Part shown: positions 53,636 to 61,924 of the stretch, piece after piece
Position numbering within the stretch: position 1 is the stretch's first letter
Layout: the number at the start of each line of letters is the position of its first letter
From: Flagellimonas spongiicola
Lineage (GTDB): Bacteria > Bacteroidota > Bacteroidia > Flavobacteriales > Flavobacteriaceae
Length of the DNA: 64,000 nt
Direction: 5' to 3'
NCBI RefSeq assembly: GCF_023502425.1
Contig: NZ_JAMFMA010000002.1
Coordinates: 372,001 to 436,000, forward strand
The notes under the pieces: generated by a model
Database searches by the model: none
What the model saw: the letters and a program-made list of their open reading frames with translations, nothing else
What the model was told of the DNA's origin: nothing
Program-made: the position numbers and the translations under genes

Positions 53636-55012
53636 TTACCAAATAAGGAGTCCTGCAATGTAAATAACACTACCGACTAGCATGAATACCAAAGTATAGG
53701 GGAGAATTTCCTTGGCCTTTAATTTTGTAATGCCCAACAGTGGCAAAGCCCAAAAGGGTTGTAGCATATTGGTAATCTGATCACCATATACCAATGCCAT
53801 AACAGCTTTTGGTAGGGGCACACCCAATTGCAAAGCGGATTCTAATACCAACGGACCTTGAACCGCCCATTGACCACCGCCACTTGGCACAAAAATATTG
53901 ACCAATCCTGCACTAATAAATGTAAATATTGGAAGCGTGGTGGTATTACTCACGGAAACGAAAAAATCCGAAATCCCATTGATCATCCCGCTATTTGCCA
54001 TAATCCCCATAATACCAAAATACAACGGGAATTGGATTAAAATACCGGCAGTATCCCCAATGGCTTCTTCCACTGCATTCAAAAAGCTCTTGAAACTTCC
54101 ATGCAATAGAATTGCCAATCCCAACATAAAAAAGTTAAGCATGTTCGGAGTGATATTAAGTTTAATCAATCCGGGTAAATACTGAATAAAAAATGTAGCT
54201 AGAAGTAGTAATCCGAATATCGTGGACATCCATGTGGAGCGGTCAAATCGCTCCGCTCCCTCCACAATTTCCGAATCAACCGATTTAAATTGATACTCCT
54301 TGAGATGTAGTTTTGTTGGTTCTGTCTTTTTCCCCATCCAGTGAACCACAAAAGTGATAGAAAGCGCCACAACTGTGAAGAGTATCAAATTCCATGCACT
54401 GAAAACTGTTGATGATGTTGATATGATGTCTGGTAATTGTTCCAACAATTGACTGTTGGTTACATGCTGCATCAATTCTTGCACATGCCCTTCTTCTGAA
54501 GCCTTAATTGGTGCGGAACCACTTATACCGCCATGCCAAACCATCAGTCCACCATATCCAGCTGCTCCTACTAATGGATAGTTTATTGGAATATTGTTCG
54601 CCTGCGCATACTCACCCACCTTACGAGCTAAAATAGCACCAAAAATGAGCCCCAATCCCCAATTGAAAAAGGAAACCAACATTGTTGGTAAAACCACCAG
54701 TACAGCCGCGCTGGAAGTGGTTCTCACCAAACTTGTGATTCCCAAGATCAGTTTCTCCATTGGTTTGCTTAGTACCAATACATGTCCTAAAACCAAAATG
54801 AGCATCATTTGGTAGGCAAAAACCAGAAGCCCATTGTTCCAAATTCCAGATTCCCAATACGAAAGAACGGTCACCACATGATTATGACCTTCTTTGTTTT
54901 CGGTAAAACAAAGCGCCAAGATCACGGTAACGACCGTTAATAATATGGCAATAGTAAAAGGTGAAGGCAAATACCTTTTAAACACTTTTTCTATAACCCG
55001 AGTAAGTGCCAA
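53636..55012 (-). CDS. Short-chain fatty acid transporter (AtoE/TIGR00366 type)
   Basis: The 458-residue protein has about eleven membrane helices, with the SCFA family motifs LPSPFTIAILL, MVWHGGISGSAP, VNIFVPSGGGQWAVQGP and MLQPFWALPLLGI. It moves short-chain fatty acids such as butyrate across the inner membrane. Its start lies 6 bp after the DUF3127 stop, so the two are co-transcribed, and aat follows in the same direction. Confidence 0.93.
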   Translation of the reverse strand: MALTRVIEKVFKRYLPSPFTIAILLTVVTVILALCFTENKEGHNHVVTVLSYWESGIWNNGLLVFAYQMMLILVLGHVLVLSKPMEKLILGITSLVRTTSSAAVLVVLPTMLVSFFNWGLGLIFGAILARKVGEYAQANNIPINYPLVGAAGYGGLMVWHGGISGSAPIKASEEGHVQELMQHVTNSQLLEQLPDIISTSSTVFSAWNLILFTVVALSITFVVHWMGKKTEPTKLHLKEYQFKSVDSEIVEGAERFDRSTWMSTIFGLLLLATFFIQYLPGLIKLNITPNMLNFFMLGLAILLHGSFKSFLNAVEEAIGDTAGILIQFPLYFGIMGIMANSGMINGISDFFVSVSNTTTLPIFTFISAGLVNIFVPSGGGQWAVQGPLVLESALQLGVPLPKAVMALVYGDQITNMLQPFWALPLLGITKLKAKEILPYTLVFMLVGSVIYIAGLLIW

Positions 55013-55018
55013 AATGGA

Positions 55019-55396
55019 TTAAAAAGGTAAATCGTCGTGATCTTCCTCATTGATATCATCGGCAGGTTCAAAGGCTTCCATTGGTGGAACTGGTGGCATA
55101 TCACCAGCAGGTTGGGCAGTTTCCAAGTTTTCAATTCTCCAACCTTGAATGGAATTGAAATATTTGGTCTCACCTTGTGGATTTACCCATTCCCTACCTC
55201 TTAAATTGATGCTGATCTTCACTTGTTGACCGACACTATAACTGTTCAGTAAATCACATTTATCTTGAACAAACTCCACTAAAATATGCTGAGGGTATTG
55301 TTCTTCTGTGGTTATCACAATTTCTCTTTTCCTAAAACCGTTATTACCGTAGGTTTTGGTTTCATCAATCATTTTAATTCTTCCCTGAACTTCCAT
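55019..55396 (-). CDS. DUF3127 single-stranded-DNA-binding-like protein
   Basis: The ATG at 55396 gives 125 residues: an OB-fold-like part (MEVQGRIKMIDETKTYG... KREIVITTEEQYP... VKISINLRGREWVNPQG) followed by an acidic tail ending DINEEDHDDLPF. The hydrophobic/acidic C-terminal tip is like that of SSB proteins that recruit partners. DUF3127 proteins are widespread in Bacteroidota. The -7 box TATTTTTG is at 55419-55426. Confidence 0.88.
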   Translation of the reverse strand: MEVQGRIKMIDETKTYGNNGFRKREIVITTEEQYPQHILVEFVQDKCDLLNSYSVGQQVKISINLRGREWVNPQGETKYFNSIQGWRIENLETAQPAGDMPPVPPMEAFEPADDINEEDHDDLPF

Positions 55397-55519
55397 AAGT
55401 GCTATTTTCAATAAGGCTCAAAAATAAACAAAATGCCATCCAATAAAAACGTCCAGCAACACCTAACTATCAACAAATTCTCACAATTCGATTATCTTTA
55501 ATCAGAATTCCACCGCCGT

Positions 55520-56668
55520 ATGAACTTCAGCCGCAAGAACAAAGCAACCAATATCACTTTATTGATTTCAGCCTTTGTAATTGTAAGCTTGATATTATGG
55601 AACACCAATAGTTTTTTTAAGAAATTCAAAGAGGAAGAGCGATTGAAAATGGAGATTTGGGCTACCGCCCAATTGGAACTTATTCAATCTTCAGTAGACC
55701 AAGAACTCGGAAATTTGACGCTCAAGGTCATGGGGAACAACACTTCTACACCTATGATCTTGGTCAATGAAGAAGGGTCCTTTAAAACTCATAACATTCT
55801 AGAAGAACGGGCATCCGATAGCTTATATATCCAAAAGAAGATTAGACAATTTGCAAGTGAAAACGAGCCCATACACATTGTTCAGGAAGGCGAGCTTTTG
55901 GAAACTTTGTACTATGGCAATTCTGAGGTTTTGAATAAGTTGAAATTTTATCCATTGGCCTTGCTGTTGATCATCTTCCTATTTGGAGCGGTGATTTTCT
56001 TTTTCTTTAGGACTAACAAGGCTTCTGAGCAAAACAAACTTTGGGCCGGCATGGCCAAGGAAACAGCACACCAAATTGGAACTCCGTTAACCTCATTATT
56101 GGGATGGAATGAACTTTTGAAATCCGAAGACATCAATCCGGATATCACCAAAGAGATAGCAAAAGATATTACGCGCTTGCAAACCATTACCGAGCGTTTT
56201 TCCAAAATTGGATCTATTCCTGAATTGCAAGAACATGACATAGTTGCCGAGACGGAAAGAGCTTATCAATACCTTAAAAGAAGAAGTTCCAAACTCATAC
56301 AATTTGAATTTGGTTCAGATGTGGATCATTTACCAGTACTTCTAAATCCTCCTCTATTTAACTGGAGTATTGAAAATTTAGTCAAGAATGGGATTGATGC
56401 CATGAAAGGGAAAGGCGCCATAAGCATTCAGATTGAACAAAAAGGGGCCAACGTGAACATCTTAGTATCTGATACAGGTCATGGTATTCCCAAAAGCGAT
56501 TTCCAGAACATTTTCAATCCTGGTGTGACCTCAAAAAAAAGAGGATGGGGGCTTGGTCTGTCTTTAGTTAAAAGAATTGTTGAAGAGTACCATAAAGGAA
56601 AAATTAAAGTACTTTCATCAAATAAAGAAGGAACAATCATGCAAATTACGCTAAAAACAAATGTGTAG
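55520..56668 (+). CDS. Orphan sensor histidine kinase
   Basis: The 382-residue protein has two membrane helices (about 11-27 and 143-163) flanking a periplasmic sensory domain of about 115 residues. A HisKA-like domain follows with the unusual H box MAKETAHQIGTPLTSLLGW (His184), then ATPase boxes NLVKNGIDAMKGKG, DTGHGIPKSD and WGLGLSLVKRIVEEYHKG. No response regulator gene is adjacent. The zinc-ribbon gene follows 5 bp later. The partner regulator must be elsewhere. Confidence 0.92.
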   Translation: MNFSRKNKATNITLLISAFVIVSLILWNTNSFFKKFKEEERLKMEIWATAQLELIQSSVDQELGNLTLKVMGNNTSTPMILVNEEGSFKTHNILEERASDSLYIQKKIRQFASENEPIHIVQEGELLETLYYGNSEVLNKLKFYPLALLLIIFLFGAVIFFFFRTNKASEQNKLWAGMAKETAHQIGTPLTSLLGWNELLKSEDINPDITKEIAKDITRLQTITERFSKIGSIPELQEHDIVAETERAYQYLKRRSSKLIQFEFGSDVDHLPVLLNPPLFNWSIENLVKNGIDAMKGKGAISIQIEQKGANVNILVSDTGHGIPKSDFQNIFNPGVTSKKRGWGLGLSLVKRIVEEYHKGKIKVLSSNKEGTIMQITLKTNV

Positions 56669-56673
56669 GAGTC

Positions 56674-57024
56674 ATGGCAAAAGAGAAACAAATTGCAATT
56701 AAAGATGCAGAAATAACCAACAATTGCCCTGAATGTTTCAATCAGGAGCTAAAACTTACATTTTATCAAAAACATACTTATAATGCATTTTTTCATAGGA
56801 CAACTGACAAGGTCACCCATGAAATTAAATGTAAAAAATGCTATTCGATTATCTATCCGGTGAATTGGACAGATGATATTGAACGTGTTTTTGAATATTA
56901 CAACAAACTTGTAGAGCCTGATAAACCTCAAGTAAGGTTCACTACATTATTCTATATCCTTTTGGTAGTGGTTATTGGTCTTGTAGGCACGGTAATTTAC
57001 TTGCGCATGGAGGGGATTATTTAA
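56674..57024 (+). CDS. Zinc-ribbon membrane protein of unknown function
   Basis: The 116-residue protein has two CxxC knuckles (CPEC near residue 18 and CKKC near 53) that should bind zinc, and one C-terminal membrane helix (TLFYILLVVVIGLVGTVIYL). It lies 5 bp after the orphan kinase gene and probably shares its transcript. No signal peptide; the ribbon is probably cytoplasmic. Overlaps the convergent HIT gene by 8 bp. Confidence 0.78.
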   Translation: MAKEKQIAIKDAEITNNCPECFNQELKLTFYQKHTYNAFFHRTTDKVTHEIKCKKCYSIIYPVNWTDDIERVFEYYNKLVEPDKPQVRFTTLFYILLVVVIGLVGTVIYLRMEGII

Positions 57025-57409
57025 TAGCATCCCGAATCTGCTCCGCAACTTCCTCAAATTCAATTGCAGTCAACTTTTCCTTGTGTTGGAAAGTTGCATT
57101 TTTCATGCTGTGCAACGGAATTAAATGTACATGCACATGAGGTACCTCCAAACCAATTACAGTCATACCAACACGTTCACATGGAACTGATTTTTCAATC
57201 GCTTGCCCCACTTTTCTGGAGAATGACATCAACTTCATATAGGCATCCTCATCCAAGTCCATTATACGGTCTACCTCTTTTTTAGGGACGCACAGGGTGT
57301 GACCCTTGGCATTGGGGTTGATATCCAAAAAAGCGAAATTATCTTCGTCCTCGGCAATTTTATAGCAGGGAATATCCCCATTTATGATTTTGGTGAATAT
57401 ACTAGGCAT
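57017..57409 (-). CDS. HIT family nucleotide-binding hydrolase
   Basis: The 130-residue protein has the histidine-triad motif VPHVHVHLIPLH and the N-terminal SIFTKIINGDIPCYKIAED and FLDINPNAKGHTLCVPKKEV segments typical of Hint/HIT hydrolases. It cleaves nucleoside phosphoramidates or related AMP compounds. Downstream of greA on the same strand, beyond a terminator, so it likely has its own promoter. Confidence 0.95.
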   Translation of the reverse strand: MPSIFTKIINGDIPCYKIAEDEDNFAFLDINPNAKGHTLCVPKKEVDRIMDLDEDAYMKLMSFSRKVGQAIEKSVPCERVGMTVIGLEVPHVHVHLIPLHSMKNATFQHKEKLTAIEFEEVAEQIRDAIK

Positions 57410-57436
57410 TAGGTGTGGTTTGGTTTGGTTCTGAAC

Positions 57437-57463
57437 TAAAAAATCCCGTCTTTCGACAGGATT
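57437..57463 (-). terminator. Terminator after greA
   Basis: On the minus strand the 9-bp stem AATCCTGTC/GACGGGATT (one G-U) has a GAAA tetraloop and a TTTTTT tail, 23 bp past the greA stop. Confidence 0.85.
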
Positions 57464-57486
57464 AAAATTAGAACTTTTTAATGCTT

Positions 57487-57963
57487 TTAGGCTCTTGTAA
57501 TTTCCAAAATATCAAACTTTAACGTTCCGTTAGGTACTTGTATTTCCGCCACATCACCTACCGACTTCCCTAAGAGACCTTTTCCTATAGGAGATGTTAC
57601 TGATATTTTGCCAGCCTTCAAATCGGCCTCACTCTCAGCTACCAAAGTATATTTCATTTCCATCCCATTGGTCTGGTTCTTTAGCTTAACAGTGGACAAT
57701 ACCAATACTTTTGAAGTATCCAACTGAGATTCATCTATTAGTCGTGCGTTGGACAAGGTTTCTTCCATTTTGGAGATTTTCATTTCCAAAAGGCCTTGAG
57801 CCTCTTTGGCTGCATCGTACTCCGCATTTTCAGAAAGGTCTCCTTTATCTCTTGCTTCTGCTATAGCCTGTGAAGCTTTTGGGCGCTCTACATCCTTTAG
57901 ATGATTTAATTCCTCTCGAAGCTTTTTTAATCCTTCAGCTGTATAATAAGATACTTTACTCAT
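57487..57963 (-). CDS. greA: Transcription elongation factor GreA
   Basis: From the ATG at 57963 the 158-residue protein has the N-terminal coiled coil (YTAEGLKKLREELNHLKD, AEARDKGDLSENAEYDAAKE with the acidic tip Asp and Glu that enter the polymerase channel) and the C-terminal FKBP-like domain (ISVTSPIGKGLLGKSVGD). It rescues backtracked RNA polymerase by stimulating transcript cleavage. Upstream codons to 58017 are poor N-terminal sequence. The leader holds a prominent RNA hairpin (58042-58087). Confidence 0.97.
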   Translation of the reverse strand: MSKVSYYTAEGLKKLREELNHLKDVERPKASQAIAEARDKGDLSENAEYDAAKEAQGLLEMKISKMEETLSNARLIDESQLDTSKVLVLSTVKLKNQTNGMEMKYTLVAESEADLKAGKISVTSPIGKGLLGKSVGDVAEIQVPNGTLKFDILEITRA

Positions 57964-58041
57964 ATCGTCCTTTTTTAAAAGCAAAAGAACATTGGAGAAA
58001 ATGAAAAATTTTCCCAATGCACTGTTTCGCTACAAATACAA

Positions 58042-58099
58042 AAATCCTCTACTGCAACTACGTTCAACATAGTTTTTGCGAGGATTTAACGCAAATATA
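58042..58099 (-). promoter_or_regulatory. greA promoter -7 box and 5'-terminal leader hairpin
   Basis: TATATTTG (58092-58099, minus) is a full -7 match. A transcript from it would begin around 58087, the first base of a 46-nt hairpin. The hairpin has 8 bp AAATCCTC/GAGGATTT, 3 bp GCA/TGC and 6 bp ACTATG/CGTAGT around a TTGAA loop, with two one-sided internal loops. The 3' arm runs into TTTTT, so it can act as an attenuator. Confidence 0.6.
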
Positions 58100-58147
58100 G
58101 GCAATTTTTGACCAATTTTGCCGCTGTAATACTATCAAATCCGTGCT

Positions 58148-58585
58148 ATGAAATACATCTGGGGCCTTCCATTATTGATTTTACTTATATCCTGTGAATC
58201 GGACCCGACCAACAGAAATCCCTATCTGCAAGAGGTAAGTTTTAGGTTTGATTTGAATTTGAATCTACCATTGTATAATGACCTCAGCAACATTGGTAAT
58301 CCAGTTTATGTGGGTAATAATGGTGTTGGTACACGAGGTGCCTATGTTATGCGTACTGGCCTGGATACGTTTTTCGCTTTTGAAGCCAGTTGCCCTAATC
58401 ATACGCCTAGTAGTTGTTCAACCCTTCAGTTGGACGGCCAGAATGTTACTTGTTCGTGTGAGGATTTCACCTATAGCTTGTTTACAGGCCAGCAATTGAA
58501 CAGGCCAGATGATGGTAATCGGTATTATGACTTATTGTTTTACAGGGCAGTACGAAACGGGGATGTTGTGACTATTTCCAATTAG
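58148..58585 (+). CDS. Rieske-like lipoprotein with altered cluster ligands
   Basis: The 145-residue protein has a lipobox ending LISC (Cys16). The mature part has the strand pattern and two Cys/His boxes of small Rieske proteins. Box one reads CPNH (Cys82, His85) rather than CxH, and box two CSCED (Cys102, Cys104) lacks the His of CxxH. A [2Fe-2S] Rieske cluster is therefore doubtful; the Cys may form disulfides. Such lipoproteins are common in Bacteroidota. The stop overlaps the convergent oxidoreductase stop by 4 bp. Confidence 0.72.
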   Translation: MKYIWGLPLLILLISCESDPTNRNPYLQEVSFRFDLNLNLPLYNDLSNIGNPVYVGNNGVGTRGAYVMRTGLDTFFAFEASCPNHTPSSCSTLQLDGQNVTCSCEDFTYSLFTGQQLNRPDDGNRYYDLLFYRAVRNGDVVTISN

Positions 58586-59577
58586 TTTCCCAAAATTTTA
58601 TCCATAACCCAACTTGTTTGTAACCCGGTAGTCCCGGTAGATGGATGTTTGGATAATCCTTTAAGATGGTCATGGATGTTTTGCACATGAAAGTGCTGTA
58701 CATGCCTTGGGTTTTCGATTTCCAACGTCTTTTTGCCTGAAGCATTTTCCAATACCAATGGAGCCTCATCCAAAACTGCAAATGTAATTTTGCCCTCAGA
58801 CCCATGTATTTCGACCTTATCTTCCCGAAAATGGGTTCCAAAATTCCAGTACCCTTCACCTGTAATTCCATTTTCATGAAGCCAATTGCCGCATATACTA
58901 TCAGCGGCAGAATAAAGTCCAAGTTGATTCACAGCCAGTCCATTTGCCTTCTTGATATCTCCCAATAAATAGATGAACAAATCCAATCCATGGCTTGCCA
59001 GATCATCAAAATACCCCCCTGGTGCAATTGCCTTATCTGTTCGCCAGTTACATGAACCAGATTCATCAATTGGAGTTGGCGATTTGGTCTTGGTCCAATG
59101 AATATGTCGAATCTCTCCGATCAATTTGTCATCCAACCATTCCTTTACTTTTAGAAAGCGCGGCAACGATCTTCTGTAATAGGCAACGAATAATGGAACT
59201 TCAGCTGCGGCAAATGCTTCTACCATTTCCAAACTATCCGCATAATTTGGAGCCATTGGCTTTTCTATACAGCAAGGTTTTTTGTGCTTTGCCACTTTTA
59301 ATGCGTAAAACTTATGCGAATCAGGAGGTGTAGCAATATAGATGGCATCTATTCCAGGGTTTTCTATAAGTTCATCAGCATTTGTAGTCCATTCTGGGAT
59401 GCCATGTCTTTTTGCATAATCCGCAACTTTTGATTCACTCCTGCCCATGACCATCGCTACTTCAAAACCAGGTGTTTTTTGATAAGCGGGCACGCTCTTG
59501 ATTTCAGTTACGCCACCGCAGCCAATAACACCCCATCGGACTGCAGCTGTATTTAAAAAAGAAAGGGATTCTGTCAT
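58582..59577 (-). CDS. Gfo/Idh/MocA-family NAD(P) oxidoreductase
   Basis: The 331-residue protein has the Rossmann motif WGVIGCGGVTEIKSVPAYQ (about residue 15), IYIATPPDSHKFYAL, the EKP motif in CIEKPMAPNYADSLEMVEAF with catalytic Lys, and a C-terminal sheet domain. It oxidises a sugar or related hydroxyl group. The first 13 residues MTESLSFLNTAAV precede the usual start of the family; no other start codon lies between. The start codon sits in the loop of a 13-bp inverted repeat (59562-59602). Confidence 0.9.
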   Translation of the reverse strand: MTESLSFLNTAAVRWGVIGCGGVTEIKSVPAYQKTPGFEVAMVMGRSESKVADYAKRHGIPEWTTNADELIENPGIDAIYIATPPDSHKFYALKVAKHKKPCCIEKPMAPNYADSLEMVEAFAAAEVPLFVAYYRRSLPRFLKVKEWLDDKLIGEIRHIHWTKTKSPTPIDESGSCNWRTDKAIAPGGYFDDLASHGLDLFIYLLGDIKKANGLAVNQLGLYSAADSICGNWLHENGITGEGYWNFGTHFREDKVEIHGSEGKITFAVLDEAPLVLENASGKKTLEIENPRHVQHFHVQNIHDHLKGLSKHPSTGTTGLQTSWVMDKILGN

Positions 59578-59602
59578 ATGGATAAATGTACAGAATCCCT
59601 TT
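59555..59602 (-). terminator. Terminator-like hairpin spanning the oxidoreductase start codon
   Basis: On the minus strand AAAGGGATTCTGT and ACAGAATCCCTTT form a perfect 13-bp stem (59590-59602 with 59562-59574) around a 15-nt loop that contains the ATG. A CTTTTTT tract follows, ending at 59555. It lies 21 bp past the stop of the thiamine receptor gene, so it looks like that gene's terminator, yet it overlaps the start of the next gene. Confidence 0.75.
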
Positions 59603-59622
59603 ATTACTCTACTTTTAATGTA

Positions 59623-61845
59623 CTAAAAATTCAGTGTGGCCCCTACTAATAAGTTAATACCTGCTTGAGGATAGAACCCAGCTCCTTCAACTGTTGTGAT
59701 GGTTCCAGGATTTGAAAAATCATCATCAAAAGTGAAAAAGTAACCGTTTGATACGATATCGGCATCAAATAGATTATTCACCAAACCAGAAAGTACAATA
59801 CTCTTAACAAATGAGTTGGTATTGATCACGTATTGTACATTCAAATCCGTTTGGGAATAGCTATCCAAAACCGATGTATCAGAATCTATATTCCCCATGT
59901 ACTGTTTGCCTACGAATTTGGATAATACTGAAATCTGCACATTTTCATTTGGCATAAACGCCAATATGTTTCCGGCGACTAGGTTAGGGGAATAAGCGAT
60001 ATTGGTGTTTCCTAAATCCTGAAGCGAACCATCTCTTTGGAATACAAAATCCACATTTCGGTTATCGCTCAAGGCTATGTTTGGGCGAATGACCCATTGG
60101 CTTCCCAATGAAATGTTGGCATCAAGTTCAAGTCCTAGACGGTAACTGTCACCAACATTGGCTCGTAATGGTGCACCAACATCATTTAACTCACCAGTGA
60201 GCACCAACTGATCCTTATAACGCATATAATATGCATTGGCATTCAATTGGAAACTTGACGAAACGTAACGCCAGCCCAATTCAAAATCGTTTAGTTTTTC
60301 AGGTCTTGGATTACCATTTTCGTAATCATTCCTGTTGGGTTCCCTATTGGCTCTGGCATAAGAGAAGTAAAAATTGTTGTTCTTGTTCAAATTGAATGTG
60401 ATACCTGCCTTTGGATTAAAGAAATTAAAAGTATCATCCACTAGTCCTGTTTCTTCACCATTGGCCTCAAAGCCAACACCTCGGTATTGCAAATCTCCGA
60501 AAATACTCCAACGACCATCCAATTTGTAATTTGCCTTAATGTAGGAATTGAAATCAGTCTTGGTAGAATTATCATCATAATAGCGATCTCTAATGGAGCT
60601 ATTCCCCGCAAATCTTGCCCAGATCACTTCTCCAAAATGATCACCTTTATAAACGTTATAACCCCCTCCAATAATCAAATCCAGATTTTCCTTGGTGTGG
60701 TTCACGGAAGCCACTGTACCATAAAAATCGTTATCTAACCATCGTCTTCGGATTAAGTCCGTAGTGTTTACAGTTTCTCCATTTACGTCAATTGGTTCAA
60801 AACCATAGGTAGCAAAATCATCGTCTTCCCTAAATTGTTCAAAATAACCCCTACCGCGTGTGTAGTGTACCGCAATGTTCGCGCTCCAATTTGGATTTAA
60901 TGTTTCATTCCAATGCAATTGAAAATGATCTTGTTTGTAATTGTCCTCTTCTTTGTCATAGAATTGGGTCACTCCATTTTCATCCGTATACATCCCTGCT
61001 GGGTTAAACGTTCTGTTGCTCTCCAAGGTTGCGGCATCAATGCCAAACCAAGACTGGTAGGTTACTTCATGTCCTCCAAAAAGCAATGCTTTGACCAAGG
61101 TGTTGTCGTCCTTGTATGTTCCCTGTAAGAAATAAGAATCCAACTGGGAGCTTGCACGGTCAATATAGCCGTCCGAAGTAATTCTTGAGAGCCTACCAGA
61201 AAGTTCAAAATGCTCATTCATGAGCCCAGTACTGAACTTTACATTGTTGCGTAATGTATTGAAGCTTCCAATCGAGGAAGAAATTTGTCCGTATGCTTCC
61301 TCAGAAAAAGCATCTGTCAATAGGTTAAGACTCGCTCCAAAAGCACCTGCCCCATTGGTAGACGTTCCAACTCCTCTTTGTAACTGTAAACTTTGGGTAG
61401 AAGAGGCAAAATCGGGCATATTTACCCAAAATGTACCCTGTGATTCAGCATCATTGTATGGTATTCCATTAATGGTGACATTGACTCTGGTGGCATCACT
61501 TCCTCGAACACGTATGCCTGTGTATCCAACCCCTGCACCCGCATCAGAAGTGGTCACAACTGCCGGAAGGTAATTCATTAAAATTGGGATGTCCTGACCC
61601 AAGTTTCGTGGTGCAATCTCTTCCTTATCCAAATTGGAAAAAGTGATTGGGAACTCCTTAGTCACCCGTATGGCTTGCACCAATACTTCATCAAGGACAA
61701 CCTTGGTTCCTTGGATGGTGTCCGTTTGATTTTCCTGGGCCATTGCGGTCAATGATATTCCCAAAAAGAGTAAAAATGACAGTGATGAATTTTTGCGACG
61801 CCATGATATCTTTTTTTGCGTTCGCATTGAGCTAAATGGTTTCAT
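59623..61845 (-). CDS. TonB-dependent receptor under a TPP riboswitch, probable thiamine-compound uptake
   Basis: The 740-residue protein has a signal peptide (SLSFLLFLGISLTAMAQ), a plug domain (about 45-165 with VRGSDATRVNVTINGIPYND and VQRGVGTSTNGAGAFGAS) and a full barrel ending GATLNF. It lacks the carboxypeptidase-like N-terminal domain found in the receptor at 15517. A TPP riboswitch aptamer lies in its leader, so expression should fall when thiamine pyrophosphate is abundant. That makes thiamine or its precursors the likely ligand; the assignment rests on regulation, not on the receptor sequence. Confidence 0.9.
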   Translation of the reverse strand: MKPFSSMRTQKKISWRRKNSSLSFLLFLGISLTAMAQENQTDTIQGTKVVLDEVLVQAIRVTKEFPITFSNLDKEEIAPRNLGQDIPILMNYLPAVVTTSDAGAGVGYTGIRVRGSDATRVNVTINGIPYNDAESQGTFWVNMPDFASSTQSLQLQRGVGTSTNGAGAFGASLNLLTDAFSEEAYGQISSSIGSFNTLRNNVKFSTGLMNEHFELSGRLSRITSDGYIDRASSQLDSYFLQGTYKDDNTLVKALLFGGHEVTYQSWFGIDAATLESNRTFNPAGMYTDENGVTQFYDKEEDNYKQDHFQLHWNETLNPNWSANIAVHYTRGRGYFEQFREDDDFATYGFEPIDVNGETVNTTDLIRRRWLDNDFYGTVASVNHTKENLDLIIGGGYNVYKGDHFGEVIWARFAGNSSIRDRYYDDNSTKTDFNSYIKANYKLDGRWSIFGDLQYRGVGFEANGEETGLVDDTFNFFNPKAGITFNLNKNNNFYFSYARANREPNRNDYENGNPRPEKLNDFELGWRYVSSSFQLNANAYYMRYKDQLVLTGELNDVGAPLRANVGDSYRLGLELDANISLGSQWVIRPNIALSDNRNVDFVFQRDGSLQDLGNTNIAYSPNLVAGNILAFMPNENVQISVLSKFVGKQYMGNIDSDTSVLDSYSQTDLNVQYVINTNSFVKSIVLSGLVNNLFDADIVSNGYFFTFDDDFSNPGTITTVEGAGFYPQAGINLLVGATLNF

Positions 61846-61862
61846 CCGTAAAATTGTTTACG
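61846..61862 (-). promoter_or_regulatory. Hairpin directly upstream of the receptor start codon
   Basis: On the minus strand CGTAAA-CAAT-TTTACG (61847-61862) forms a 6-bp hairpin ending one base before the ATG. It would cover the ribosome landing region and is a candidate element of the riboswitch output. Confidence 0.45.
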
Positions 61863-61900
61863 AATAAAAGGGGCCATTATTCTGGTTAATAATTGATGTT

Positions 61901-61916
61901 TGTTTCCGCGGAAACA
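61901..61916. repeat. 16-bp perfect palindrome in the receptor leader
   Basis: TGTTTCCGCGGAAACA is a perfect palindrome, unusually GC-rich for this genome, located between the riboswitch and the start codon. It can be an RNA hairpin with a CGCG loop or a DNA operator. Confidence 0.6.
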
Positions 61917-61924
61917 TAGAAATT

